This document shows, piece after piece, positions 9,026-17,754 of a stretch of DNA of 64,000 nucleotides. The stretch lies in assembly GCF_002911015.1 (NCBI RefSeq), contig NZ_KZ626871.1, forward strand, positions 25,944 to 89,943, read 5' to 3'. The notes below the pieces were generated by a model. That model searched no databases. It was not told where the DNA came from and saw nothing but the letters and a program-made list of their open reading frames with translations. Numbering within the stretch: the first letter of the stretch is position 1; every line of letters begins with the position of its first letter. This DNA comes from Streptomyces populi. GTDB taxonomy: Bacteria; Actinomycetota; Actinomycetes; Streptomycetales; Streptomycetaceae. The position numbers were made by a program, and so were the translations under genes.

Positions 9026-9799
9026 TCAGGCCGTCGCCGCGGGAGGTGACAACTGGCCCGCCAGCCACAGGGGGACGCCCCCGAGCAGCCGGAACAGCCG
9101 TCCCGCCTCCGCCCGCAGCCGTGACGCCTCCGGCTCGCTCTCGGCGTCGGCGAGCGAGGCCAGCGCCGGTGCCGTACCGACGAGATAGCCCAGCTCCTCC
9201 CGGATCCGCAGGGATTCGGCGAAGCCGTGCCGGGCCTCCGCCAACTCCCCTTCGCGCAGGGCGATCCCGGCGAGATGCCGCCAGGTGAAGGAGAGCAGCA
9301 ACGCGTCGTTCCGGTCGGTCGCGCCCGCGTGCGCCCGCCGGTACGCGGCGCGGGCCGCCTGCGGCGCGTGCGCGAGGTTCTCGGCGAGCAGCCCGCGCCG
9401 GAAGTCCAGCAGGGCCCGGCCCGGCGCGCCCGGCGCGAGCAGCGCCGCGGCCCGGCCGAGCGCCGCACGCGCCTCGTCGGCCCGGTCACGCACGCCCAGC
9501 AGGGTGGCGGCGTAGGCGAGCTGGCCCCGCTCGCAGGCCGCCGCGCCCCGCTCGTCGTCGCTCTGCGCCAGCGCCTCGGCGGTGCGCAGCGCGTCCTCCG
9601 CCTCGGCCCAGCCCTGCTCGGTGTAGAGACAGCGTTCGACCAGGAGCGACGCTCTCTGCAACGCGGGCGCCGCCGCGTGCGGCTGGATCAGCGCGGCCGC
9701 GTCGGCCCAGCAGGCGCGCGAGCGCAGCCGCCATACCGCGGTCTGGAGTGGATCGTCCCCTGCAGTCGTTCCGGTACCAGACATGGCGGTATGCGCCAC
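9026..9799 (-). CDS. TPR-like helical repeat protein, unknown function
   Basis: 257 residues, Ala/Leu/Arg-rich and all-helical in appearance. Repeated units such as WAEAEDALRTAEALAQSDDE and DEARAALGRAAALLAPG resemble degenerate tetratricopeptide repeats. No catalytic motif is seen. The GTG at 9799 with GGGAGGGCAAC upstream is the best start; an ATG at 9784 is possible. It lies 135 bp beyond the end of the PucR gene on the same strand and could be cotranscribed, but nothing links it to purines. Confidence 0.6.
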   Translation of the reverse strand: MAHTAMSGTGTTAGDDPLQTAVWRLRSRACWADAAALIQPHAAAPALQRASLLVERCLYTEQGWAEAEDALRTAEALAQSDDERGAAACERGQLAYAATLLGVRDRADEARAALGRAAALLAPGAPGRALLDFRRGLLAENLAHAPQAARAAYRRAHAGATDRNDALLLSFTWRHLAGIALREGELAEARHGFAESLRIREELGYLVGTAPALASLADAESEPEASRLRAEAGRLFRLLGGVPLWLAGQLSPPAATA

Positions 9800-9934
9800 G
9801 TTGCCCTCCCCGAGCACACCATTGAGCTGTTGAGTGGTGGCATCTCAGCACGGATCACGGGGCCCGGCCAAGAGGGTGGGTGAAGGATTTCACAAAGTCG
9901 CCGTTCCGTGCCGGGACGCCCGGGGCTCCTGGGA

Positions 9935-11608
9935 TCAGCTCATGCGCAGTGCCAGGAAGAAGTCCAACTTGTCTTCCAGGCGCGACAGATCACGACCCGT
10001 CAACTGCTCGATGCGGCCGACGCGATAGCGCAGCGTGTTGACGTGGAGGTGAAGACGGGCGGCGCAGCGCGTCCAGGAGCCGTCGCAGTCCAGGAACGCC
10101 TCCAGGGTCGGGATCAGCTCCGCGCGGTGCCGGCCGTCGTACTCGCGCAGCGGGTCCAGCAGACGGGCCGTGAAGGCGCGGCGCACGTCGTCCGGGACGA
10201 ACGGCAGCAGCAGGACGTGCGAGGCCAGCTCCTGGTGCCCGGCCGCGCAGACCCGCCCGGGGCGCGCCGCGGCGACCCGGCGGGCGTGCCGGGCCTCCTC
10301 CAGGGCGCCGCGCAGTCCCTCGGCCGAGTGGACGGCGGCGCTGACGCCGATGGTGAGCCGCCCGTCGTCGTTCAGACCCGCGGACAGCGGCTCCCGTACG
10401 GAGGCGAGCAGGGTGTCGGCGTGCAGACCGGGCTCGGGGCCGTCCTCGTCGGAGGAGACCGCCGGAAGGGGGACGAGCGCGACCGCCTCCGCGCCCGTGT
10501 GGGCGACGGCGATCCGGTCGGAGTGCTCGGGTCCCGTCGCCAGCGGGTCGACGAGGATCTCCTCCAGCAGCGCCTGGGCGGCCGGGCCGCCCTCGATCTC
10601 GCCGCCGTCCCACTCGACGCGCGCCACCACGACCTGCCAGTGCGGGGCCGCGCCCAGGCCCGGCAGCAGCACCGGAGCCGCGACCCGCAGCCGGGCCGCG
10701 ATCTCGGCGGGCGCGGCCCCGGCCTGGACCAGTTCGAGGACCTCCTGCGCGAGCCTCCGCCGGACCGTGCGCGCCGCGTCCCGCCGGTCCCGTTCCACCG
10801 CGATCAGCTGGGTGACGCCCTGGAGCAGGTCGAGCCGCTCCTCGGGCCAGTCCCCGGCGTCCGCCTCGACGGCGAGCAGCCAGTCGGAGAGCACGCTCTC
10901 GCGGACGTCCCGGGAGCCGCCCGCCGCGCGCCCCGGGGAGCGGACCGGGAAGAGCGAGTACGTCGCGGGGCCCACCGTCACCCGGTGCGGTCCCCGGCGC
11001 CCGGTGCGGACCGCCGCGAGATGGGCGGCGGCCAGCTCCGCACGGATGTCCGCGGGCAGCGCTCCGCCCGAGAGCTTCGAGCCCGCGACGGGCCGTCCGG
11101 CGGGGGAGAGGACCCAGGCCCGCAGGTCGAGGTCGGTGCCGAGGAGATCGAGGACCACGTCGGGGCCGCCGCCCGCCGGGCCCGAGGTCATCATCCGCCG
11201 GTGCCGCTCGACCACGGCGGCCAGGTCCCCCGCGCGCTCGCCCGAGACCTGGCGCACGACGTGCTCGGTGATCGTGGCGAAGGCGACCGACTCGTTCACG
11301 GCGAACAGCGGCAGCCGGTGCCGGGCGCAGGCGACGACCAGGTCGTCGGGGATGTCGCCGAGCTCCGCCTCGCCCGCGGCCAGGGCCGTGACCCCGGCGC
11401 CCGCGAGGATGCGGACGAACGGCTCGGAGTCCCCGGCGTCGTGCCGCCAGGCGAGGCCGGTGAGGACCAGTTCGCCGCCCGAGAGGTAGCGGCTCGGGTC
11501 CTTGAGGTCGGTGGTCATCACGCCGCGCACGGTGCGGTCGAGCTCGCCCTCGCCGCCGAGCAGCCGCAGGCCCAGCGCGTCCGTGTCCAGCAGTGCGCGC
11601 AGCCGCAT
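9935..11608 (-). CDS. pucR: PucR-family transcriptional regulator of purine catabolism
   Basis: 557 residues with the three-part PucR layout: N-terminal PucR domain (MTTDLKDPSRYLSGGELVLT), a central GGDEF-like region, and the C-terminal HTH_30 domain (DGSWTRCAARLHLHVNTLRY followed by RVGRIEQLTGRDL). It is transcribed away from the xanthine dehydrogenase operon that starts at 12033. In this family such regulators control purine or urate catabolism, and the arrangement here supports that. The ligand is not predictable from sequence. The 424-bp gap to the operon holds several inverted and direct repeats that are candidate operators. Confidence 0.88.
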   Translation of the reverse strand: MRLRALLDTDALGLRLLGGEGELDRTVRGVMTTDLKDPSRYLSGGELVLTGLAWRHDAGDSEPFVRILAGAGVTALAAGEAELGDIPDDLVVACARHRLPLFAVNESVAFATITEHVVRQVSGERAGDLAAVVERHRRMMTSGPAGGGPDVVLDLLGTDLDLRAWVLSPAGRPVAGSKLSGGALPADIRAELAAAHLAAVRTGRRGPHRVTVGPATYSLFPVRSPGRAAGGSRDVRESVLSDWLLAVEADAGDWPEERLDLLQGVTQLIAVERDRRDAARTVRRRLAQEVLELVQAGAAPAEIAARLRVAAPVLLPGLGAAPHWQVVVARVEWDGGEIEGGPAAQALLEEILVDPLATGPEHSDRIAVAHTGAEAVALVPLPAVSSDEDGPEPGLHADTLLASVREPLSAGLNDDGRLTIGVSAAVHSAEGLRGALEEARHARRVAAARPGRVCAAGHQELASHVLLLPFVPDDVRRAFTARLLDPLREYDGRHRAELIPTLEAFLDCDGSWTRCAARLHLHVNTLRYRVGRIEQLTGRDLSRLEDKLDFFLALRMS

Positions 11609-11632
11609 TCTCGTCGCCGCCGTTCTTTGTCT

Positions 11633-11858
11633 CGAAATCTACGATGGACCGATGGTGAGGCCTGTCGGCGTCCCGGGCTCCGCGGAGCCGTCCGCGGGTC
11701 CCGGGAACCGGCGGTGCCCGCCCCCGGACCCTCTGTTCCCAGAGGGTCGGGCCCTCTGATCCCGGGGAGCCGGGTCCCCTCCGGCTCCAGGGGGCCGTGT
11801 CTTTGTTTCCGGAGGAAAACGAAGAGGTTGCTGATGGCCTCGGTTCATACGAATCTAC
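11633..11858. promoter_or_regulatory. Candidate operators between pucR and the xanthine dehydrogenase operon
   Basis: The motif CGAA(A)TCTAC occurs twice in the same orientation (11633-11642, 25 bp from the pucR start, and 11850-11858). Between the copies lie a perfect 8-bp inverted repeat GACCCTCT-GTTCCC-AGAGGGTC (11727-11748) and an AT-richer near-palindrome CTTTGTTTCC-GGA-GGAAAACGAAG (11801-11824). Together they make this the most repeat-dense short intergenic region in the window. Confidence 0.45.
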
Positions 11859-12032
11859 AAGATGCGCGCGCTGGCCAGCGAACTCCTTCATGGTTTCCGT
11901 GACTGACCCCGGCGCGGGACGGGGTTGTCTACTGACCCCACTCCGCTGTCGAGACCTCATGGACGAGCCGAGGACGCCGCACCCGATCTGGCTTGATCAG
12001 AACGCCCACGACACGAATGAAGAGAGCCGTTC

Positions 12033-12923
12033 ATGGACTTCCTTCGCCCCGCGAGCTGGGAGGAGGCGCTCGCCGCCAAGGCCGAGCACCCCACCGCCGT
12101 GCCGATCGCGGGCGGCACCGATGTGATGGTCGAGATCAACTTCGATCACCGCAGGCCCGAGTACCTCCTCGACCTGAACCGCGTCGGAGAGCTGGGCGAA
12201 TGGGAGGTCGGCGAGAGCGGCGTGCGCCTGGGCGCCTCCGTCCCGTACACCCGGATCATGGAGAACCTGCGCCGAGAGCTTCCCGGGCTGGCGCTCGCCT
12301 CCCACACGGTGGCCTCCCCGCAGATCCGCAACCGCGGCGGCGTCGGCGGCAATCTCGGCACCGCCTCCCCGGCCGGCGACGCCCATCCCGCCCTCCTCGC
12401 GGCGGGCGCCGAGGTCGAGGCCGAGTCGGTGCGCGGTTCGCGGCTGATCCCGATCGACGACTTCTACACCGGCGTGAAGCGCAACGCGCTCGCGCCCGAC
12501 GAACTGATCCGCGCCGTCCACATCAAGAAGGCGGACGGGCCGCAGCAGTTCTCCAAGGTCGGCACCCGCAACGCGATGGTGATCGCGGTGTGCGCCTTCG
12601 GCCTGGCCCTGCACCCCGAGACCCGTACGGTCCGCACCGGGATCGGTTCGGCCGCGCCGACCCCGGTCCGCGCGAGGGCCGCCGAGGAGTTCCTGGCCGC
12701 GGCGCTCGACGAGGGCGGCTTCTGGGACAACGGAAAGATCATCACCCCCTCGGTGGCCAAGCAGTTCGCCGCGCTGTGCTCCGCCGCCTGCAACCCGATC
12801 GACGACGTCCGCGGCACGGCGGGCTACCGCCGCCACGCGGTCGGCGTCATGGCCCGCCGGGCGCTGACCTGGACCTGGGAGTCCTACCGCGGCGCCGCCG
12901 CCCGTACGGAGGGAGTCGCGTAA
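12033..12923 (+). CDS. Xanthine dehydrogenase, FAD-binding subunit
   Basis: 296 residues, matching the CoxM/XdhB FAD subunit. FAD motifs are PIAGGTDVMVEIN near residue 25 and the RNRGGVGGNLGTASPAGD loop near residue 105. The C-terminal CO-dehydrogenase-flavoprotein domain ends about residue 285. This subunit passes electrons from the 2Fe-2S clusters to NAD or oxygen. The ATG at 12033 has GAAGAGAG upstream. Its TAA stop overlaps the ATG of the next gene (TAATG), which shows translational coupling. It is the first gene of the operon. Confidence 0.92.
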   Translation: MDFLRPASWEEALAAKAEHPTAVPIAGGTDVMVEINFDHRRPEYLLDLNRVGELGEWEVGESGVRLGASVPYTRIMENLRRELPGLALASHTVASPQIRNRGGVGGNLGTASPAGDAHPALLAAGAEVEAESVRGSRLIPIDDFYTGVKRNALAPDELIRAVHIKKADGPQQFSKVGTRNAMVIAVCAFGLALHPETRTVRTGIGSAAPTPVRARAAEEFLAAALDEGGFWDNGKIITPSVAKQFAALCSAACNPIDDVRGTAGYRRHAVGVMARRALTWTWESYRGAAARTEGVA

Positions 12924-13552
12924 TGCGTGTCAGCTTCACGGTCAACGGCCGCCGCCAGGAGGCCGACGACGTCTGGGAGGGCGAGAGCCTCCTGTACGTC
13001 CTGCGCGAGCGCCTCGGCCTGCCCGGTTCCAAGAACGCCTGCGAGCAGGGCGAGTGCGGCTCCTGCACCGTCCGCCTGGACGGTGTGCCCGTGTGCTCCT
13101 GCCTAGTCGCGGCCGGCCAGGTCGAGGGCCGCGAGGTCGTCACCGTCGAGGGGCTGGCCGACTTCGCCAGGCGGCGTGCGGAGCACTCCGGTTGTACGAC
13201 GGGTACCTGCGACTCCGGTGACGGAGAGGGTATTTCGCTCGACGAGGCCCAGCTGGGGGTCCCCCCGGGCGAAGCCTGGGGGAGGGCCGCAAAGGGCCAG
13301 GACTCGCAGACCGGCGAGGGGGTCGAACTCTCGCCCGTGCAGCAGGCGTTCATCGACGCCGGAGCCGTCCAGTGCGGTTTCTGCACCCCGGGCCTGCTGA
13401 TCGCGGCGGACGAGATGCTGGAGCGCACCCCGAACCCGACCGACGCGGACATCCGCGAGGCGCTCTCGGGCAACCTGTGCCGCTGCACCGGCTACGAGAA
13501 GATCATGGACGCGGTCCGCCTCGCGGCCGCCCGGCAGTCCGAGGCGGTCTGA
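12923..13552 (+). CDS. Xanthine dehydrogenase, 2Fe-2S subunit with an inserted linker
   Basis: 209 residues. The ferredoxin-type cluster uses Cys40, Cys45, Cys48 and Cys60 (NACEQGECGSC and VCSC). The second, helical cluster domain uses QCGFCTPG and LCRCTG. Family members are usually about 160 residues. The surplus is a linker of about 45 residues between the two domains (about 88-132) that contains LGVPPGEAWGRAAKG. That part is encoded by a GC-rich palindrome (13253-13284), so the linker seems to have grown by in-frame insertion of a repeat. The reading frame stays open and all cluster cysteines remain, so the subunit is probably functional. Confidence 0.9.
   Translation: MRVSFTVNGRRQEADDVWEGESLLYVLRERLGLPGSKNACEQGECGSCTVRLDGVPVCSCLVAAGQVEGREVVTVEGLADFARRRAEHSGCTTGTCDSGDGEGISLDEAQLGVPPGEAWGRAAKGQDSQTGEGVELSPVQQAFIDAGAVQCGFCTPGLLIAADEMLERTPNPTDADIREALSGNLCRCTGYEKIMDAVRLAAARQSEAV
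13253..13284. repeat. GC-rich palindromic element inside the 2Fe-2S subunit gene
   Basis: A 9-bp stem CCCCCGGGC (13262-13270) with GCCTGGGGG (13274-13282) closes on a GAA loop, with one G-T pair. CTGGGGG occurs twice, at 13253 and 13276. The element is in frame and encodes part of the linker between the two cluster domains. A related sequence is at 54043-54080. Confidence 0.6.
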
Positions 13553-13554
13553 CC

Positions 13555-15942
13555 ATGGGAACGACCGGTACACCCACGAACATCACCCAGGGCTCCGGGA
13601 CCAGGGGCGGCATCGGCGAGTCCACCCTCCGCCCGGACGGCACCCTCAAGGTCACCGGAGAGTTCGCGTACTCCTCCGACATGTGGCACGAGGACATGCT
13701 GTGGGGCCAGATCCTGCGCTCCACCGTCGCCCACGCCGAGATCGTGTCCATCGACACGGCCGAGGCCCTGGCCACCCCCGGCGTGTACGCCGTCATGACG
13801 TACGACGACCTGCCCACCGACGTGCGCCACTACGGCCTGGAGATCCAGGACACCCCGGTCCTCGCGCACGGCAAGGTGCGCCACCACGGCGAGCCCGTCG
13901 CCATCGTCGCCGCCGACCACCCGGAGACCGCCCGCCGGGCCGCCGCGAAGATCAAGGTGGAGTACCGCGAGCTGCCGGTGATCACGGACGAGGCGTCCGC
14001 CACCGCGCCCGGTGCGGTCCTCGTCCACGAGGGCCGCACCGACCACCACGTCGGCCACGTCCCGCACCCGAACATCCTGCACCGCCAGCCGATCGTCCGC
14101 GGCGACGCCGGAGCGGCCGCGCGCCGGGCCGACTTCGTCGTCCGGGGCGAGTACACCTTCGGCATGCAGGACCAGGCCTTCCTCGGCCCCGAGTCCGGAC
14201 TCGCCGTGCCCGCGGAGGACGGCGGCGTCGAGCTCTACATCGCCACCCAGTGGCTGCACTCCGACCTGCGCCAGATCGCCCCGGTGCTCGGCCTGCCCGA
14301 GAACAAGGTCCGGATGACCCTCTCCGGGGTCGGCGGAGCCTTCGGCGGCCGCGAGGACCTGTCGATGCAGATCCACGCCTGCCTGCTGGCCCTGCGCACC
14401 GGCAAGCCCGTCAAGATCGTCTACAACCGCTTCGAGTCCTTCTTCGGACACGTCCACCGCCACCCCGCCAAGCTCACCTACGAGCACGGGGCGACCAAGG
14501 ACGGCAAGCTCACGCACGTCAAGGCCCGGATCGTCCTGGACGGCGGCGCGTACGCGTCGGCCTCCCCGGCGGTCGTCGGCAACGCCTCCTCGCTCGGCGT
14601 CGGCCCGTACGTGGTCGACGACGTCGACATCGAGGCCCTCGCGCTCTACACCAACAACCCGCCCTGCGGCGCCATGCGCGGCTTCGGCGCGGTCCAGGCG
14701 TGCTTCGCCTACGAGGCCCAGATGGACAGGCTCGCCGACGAGGTCGGCATGGACCGGGTCGAGTTCCGCCGGCTCAACGCGATGGAGCAGGGCTCGCTCC
14801 TGCCGACCGGGCAGCGCGTCGACTCACCGGCCCCGGTCGCCGAACTCCTGCGCCGCGTCAAGGCGATGCCGCTCCCGCCCGAGCGGCAGTGGCTCTCGGC
14901 GGGCGAGGAGGCGGACGTACGGCAACTGCCCGGCGGTCTGTCCAACACCACGCACGGCGAGGGCGTCGTCCGCGGGATCGGGTACGCCGTCGGCATCAAG
15001 AACGTCGGCTTCTCCGAGGGGTTCGACGACTACTCGACCGCCCGGGTCCGCATGGAGGTCGTCGGCGGCGTGCCGGTCGCCACCGTGCACACCGCGATGG
15101 CGGAGGTCGGCCAGGGCGGTGTCACCGTCCACGCGCAGATCGCCCGCACCGAGCTGGGCGTCGCCCAGGTGACCATCCAGCCGGCCGACACCCGGGTGGG
15201 CAGCGCCGGTTCGACGTCCGCCTCCCGCCAGACGTACGTCACCGGCGGAGCCGTCAAGAACTCCTGCGAGCTGGTCCGCGAGAAGGTCCTGGAGATCGGC
15301 CGCCGCAAGTTCGGCGCGTACCACCCCGCGTGGGCCACGGCCGAACTCCTCCTGGAGGGCGGCAAGGTCGTCACCGACGGCGGTGAGGTCCTCGCCGACC
15401 TCACCGACGTGCTCGAGGACGAGGCCGTCGAGGTCGAGGCCGAGTGGCGGCACCGTCCGACCGAACCCTTCGACCTGCGCACCGGGCAGGGCAACGGGCA
15501 CGTCCAGTACTCCTTCGCCGCGCACCGCGCCGTCGTCGAGGTGGACACCGAGCTCGGCCTGGTCAAGGTCGTCGAACTGGCCTGTGCCCAGGACGTCGGC
15601 AAGGCGCTCAACCCGCTGTCCGTCGTCGGCCAGATCCAGGGCGGCACCACCCAGGGCCTGGGCGTCGCGGTCATGGAGGAGATCATCGTCGACCCGAGGA
15701 CCGCGAAGGTGCGCAACCCCTCCTTCACGGACTATCTGATCCCCACCATCCTCGACACGCCGACCATCCCCGTCGACGTGCTCGAACTCGCCGACGACCA
15801 CGCCCCGTACGGGCTCCGTGGCGTCGGCGAGGCCCCGACCCTGTCGTCCACCCCGGCCGTCCTCGCGGCGATCCGGAACGCGACGGGTCTGGAGCTCACC
15901 CGGACGCCGGTACGCCCCGAACACCTCACGGGGACCGCGTAG
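13555..15942 (+). CDS. Xanthine dehydrogenase, molybdenum-binding catalytic subunit
   Basis: 795 residues. The aldehyde-oxidase a/b hammerhead domain is at about 25-130. The molybdopterin-binding domain includes GMQDQAFLGPESGLAVP, GVGGAFGGREDLSMQIHA, GAMRGFGAVQACFAYEAQMD and, near the C-terminus, GLRGVGEAPTLSSTP, whose Glu is the family's catalytic base. It hydroxylates hypoxanthine or xanthine to urate at the Mo centre. The start is two bases after the TGA of the 2Fe-2S gene. Longer in-frame extensions to the left would overlap that gene and are not needed. It forms the enzyme with the two upstream subunits. Confidence 0.93.
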   Translation: MGTTGTPTNITQGSGTRGGIGESTLRPDGTLKVTGEFAYSSDMWHEDMLWGQILRSTVAHAEIVSIDTAEALATPGVYAVMTYDDLPTDVRHYGLEIQDTPVLAHGKVRHHGEPVAIVAADHPETARRAAAKIKVEYRELPVITDEASATAPGAVLVHEGRTDHHVGHVPHPNILHRQPIVRGDAGAAARRADFVVRGEYTFGMQDQAFLGPESGLAVPAEDGGVELYIATQWLHSDLRQIAPVLGLPENKVRMTLSGVGGAFGGREDLSMQIHACLLALRTGKPVKIVYNRFESFFGHVHRHPAKLTYEHGATKDGKLTHVKARIVLDGGAYASASPAVVGNASSLGVGPYVVDDVDIEALALYTNNPPCGAMRGFGAVQACFAYEAQMDRLADEVGMDRVEFRRLNAMEQGSLLPTGQRVDSPAPVAELLRRVKAMPLPPERQWLSAGEEADVRQLPGGLSNTTHGEGVVRGIGYAVGIKNVGFSEGFDDYSTARVRMEVVGGVPVATVHTAMAEVGQGGVTVHAQIARTELGVAQVTIQPADTRVGSAGSTSASRQTYVTGGAVKNSCELVREKVLEIGRRKFGAYHPAWATAELLLEGGKVVTDGGEVLADLTDVLEDEAVEVEAEWRHRPTEPFDLRTGQGNGHVQYSFAAHRAVVEVDTELGLVKVVELACAQDVGKALNPLSVVGQIQGGTTQGLGVAVMEEIIVDPRTAKVRNPSFTDYLIPTILDTPTIPVDVLELADDHAPYGLRGVGEAPTLSSTPAVLAAIRNATGLELTRTPVRPEHLTGTA

Positions 15943-16049
15943 GCGCCGGGCGGTCGTCTCCGGGCGGCGCGTGGAACATCTCGCCGCGCCGCCCGGAGCA
16001 CCCGGTCGCCGTACCGCTCACGGAACCGGGCCGCCGACAGACGGTCGGC

Positions 16050-16070
16050 AGACAGCAGACAGCAGACAGC
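16050..16070. repeat. Three tandem AGACAGC heptamers
   Basis: Exact triplication of AGACAGC in the 310-bp gap before the permease gene, with a partial copy just upstream (GACAGACGG). It may be a slippage repeat or clustered binding half-sites. Confidence 0.5.
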
Positions 16071-16190
16071 AGGCACACGGAGAGCAGCGAGCGACAACCA
16101 CGCACCGCACCGGACTTCCTCACGTTCGTCCCGGGCCGTCCCCCGGGTCGTGCGGCCGAAAGACCTTCCCAAATCCCTCAGCCGCGAAGG

Positions 16191-16217
16191 CGGCTGAACA
16201 GCCGTCAGGACGGCTGT
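16191..16217 (+). promoter_or_regulatory. Alternative hairpins upstream of the purine permease
   Basis: CAGCCG at 16199-16204 can pair either with CGGCTG upstream (16191-16196) or with CGGCTG downstream (16211-16216). The downstream pairing extends to ACAGCCGT-CAGG-ACGGCTGT (16198-16217). The two stems exclude each other and end 35 bases before the ATG. This is the geometry of a leader switch, though a simple DNA operator is also possible. Confidence 0.4.
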
Positions 16218-16252
16218 GCGGGTGCCCCTTTGAACCTTGGGAGCAGGCCCAC

Positions 16253-17710
16253 ATGACCCAGCAGTCACTGGAGCCGGAGACCACCGCGCAGGACGCGGGC
16301 GCGGGCAGCCGCGTTCCGGCGGTACGGTCCCGGCTCGACCGGTACTTCCACATCTCCCGGCGGGAGAGCTCGATCGCGCGCGAGGTGCGCGGCGGCGTCA
16401 CCACCTTCATGGCGATGGCGTACATCCTGCTGCTCAACCCCCTCGTCCTGTCCGGCAAGGACGTGGCGGGGGACACGCTCGGCCAGAAGGCCCTGATCAC
16501 CGCCACCGCGTTCGCGGCGGCCTTCACCACCCTGCTCATGGGCTTCGTCGGCAGGGCGCCGCTCGCCCTCGCCGCCGGACTCTCGGTCTCCGGCGTGCTC
16601 TCCTCGCAGGTCGTCCCGCGGATGACCTGGCCGCAGGCCATGGGCATGTGCGTGATGTACGGCGTGGTCATCATGCTCCTGGTCGTCACCGGCCTGCGCG
16701 AGATGATCATGAACGCGATCCCGCCGGCGCTCAAGCACGCCATCACCATGGGCATCGGCCTGTTCATCGCACTGATCGGCCTGGTCAAGGCCGGTTTCGT
16801 GCACCAGGGCAAGGCGACCCCCCTCACCCTCGGCCCGACCGGCGAACTCGTCGGCTGGCCGGTGCTGCTCTTCGCCGCCACACTGCTGCTGATCTTCGCG
16901 CTCCAGGCGCGCGGTGTCCCCGGCGCGATCCTCATCGGCATCGTCTCCGGCACGGTCGTCTCCGTGCTCCTCGACGCGACCGGCGTCATCGCCCCCGGGC
17001 AGTGGGCCGGCGGCGCCCCCGAACTGCACGGCAGCGCCGTCTCGGCCCCGGACTTCTCGCTCTTCGGCAAGGTCGAGTTCGGCGGCTGGAGCCACGTCGG
17101 CGCCATGACGGTCGGCATGATCGTCTTCACCCTGGTGCTCGCCGGGTTCTTCGACGCGATGGCCACGATCATCGGCGTCGGCACCGAGGCCGGACTGGCC
17201 GACGACCGGGGCCGGATGCCCGGGCTGTCGAAGGCGCTGTTCATCGACGGCGCGGGCGGAGCGGTCGGGGGAGTGGCCGGAGCCTCGGGCCAGACGGTGT
17301 TCGTCGAGTCCGCGACCGGCGTCGGCGAGGGCGCCCGTACCGGCCTGTCCTCCGTCGTCACCGGCCTCCTCTTCGCGGCCTGCCTGTTCTTCACCCCGCT
17401 CACGGCGATCGTCCCGGGCGAGATCGCGGCGGCGGCCCTGGTGGTCATCGGCGCCATGATGATGACGAACGCGCGCCACGTCGACTGGGCCGACCGCGCC
17501 ACCGCCGTCCCGGTCTTCCTGACGGTCGTGATCATGCCGTTCACCTACTCGATCACCGCGGGCGTGGCGGCCGGTGTGATCAGTCACGTCGCCGTCAGGA
17601 CCGCCCAGGGCAGGGCCCGGGAGGTCGGGGCCCTCCTGTGGGGTCTGACGGCGGTCTTCCTCGTCTACTTCGCGCTCCACCCGATCGAGGGCCGGCTGGG
17701 CGTCCACTGA
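16253..17710 (+). CDS. Purine (xanthine/guanine/hypoxanthine) permease, AzgA-like NCS2 family
   Basis: 485 residues with about 12 hydrophobic segments. Family motifs include REVRGGVTTFMAMAYILLLN at the first membrane segment, ALAAGLSVSGVLSSQVV, GFFDAMATIIGVGTEAGL and GQTVFVESATGVGEGARTGL, as in AzgA-type adenine/guanine/hypoxanthine proton symporters. The ATG at 16253 follows GGGAGCAGGCCCAC. It lies between the xanthine dehydrogenase subunits and the XdhC-type gene in the same direction. The operon thus couples purine uptake to oxidation. Substrate choice among purines cannot be settled from sequence. Confidence 0.9.
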   Translation: MTQQSLEPETTAQDAGAGSRVPAVRSRLDRYFHISRRESSIAREVRGGVTTFMAMAYILLLNPLVLSGKDVAGDTLGQKALITATAFAAAFTTLLMGFVGRAPLALAAGLSVSGVLSSQVVPRMTWPQAMGMCVMYGVVIMLLVVTGLREMIMNAIPPALKHAITMGIGLFIALIGLVKAGFVHQGKATPLTLGPTGELVGWPVLLFAATLLLIFALQARGVPGAILIGIVSGTVVSVLLDATGVIAPGQWAGGAPELHGSAVSAPDFSLFGKVEFGGWSHVGAMTVGMIVFTLVLAGFFDAMATIIGVGTEAGLADDRGRMPGLSKALFIDGAGGAVGGVAGASGQTVFVESATGVGEGARTGLSSVVTGLLFAACLFFTPLTAIVPGEIAAAALVVIGAMMMTNARHVDWADRATAVPVFLTVVIMPFTYSITAGVAAGVISHVAVRTAQGRAREVGALLWGLTAVFLVYFALHPIEGRLGVH

Positions 17711-17754
17711 CGCCCGGACCCCTTCCACGCAACCGCCGTCAAGGAGACCGAGAC

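Noticed and set aside
11797..12126. A frame spanning the pucR-xanthine dehydrogenase gap into the FAD subunit gene
   Set aside because: It overlaps the well-supported FAD subunit in another frame and has no motif.
15943..16252. A classical purine riboswitch before the permease
   Set aside because: The three-way-junction core and loop motifs are not present; only simple alternative hairpins are seen.
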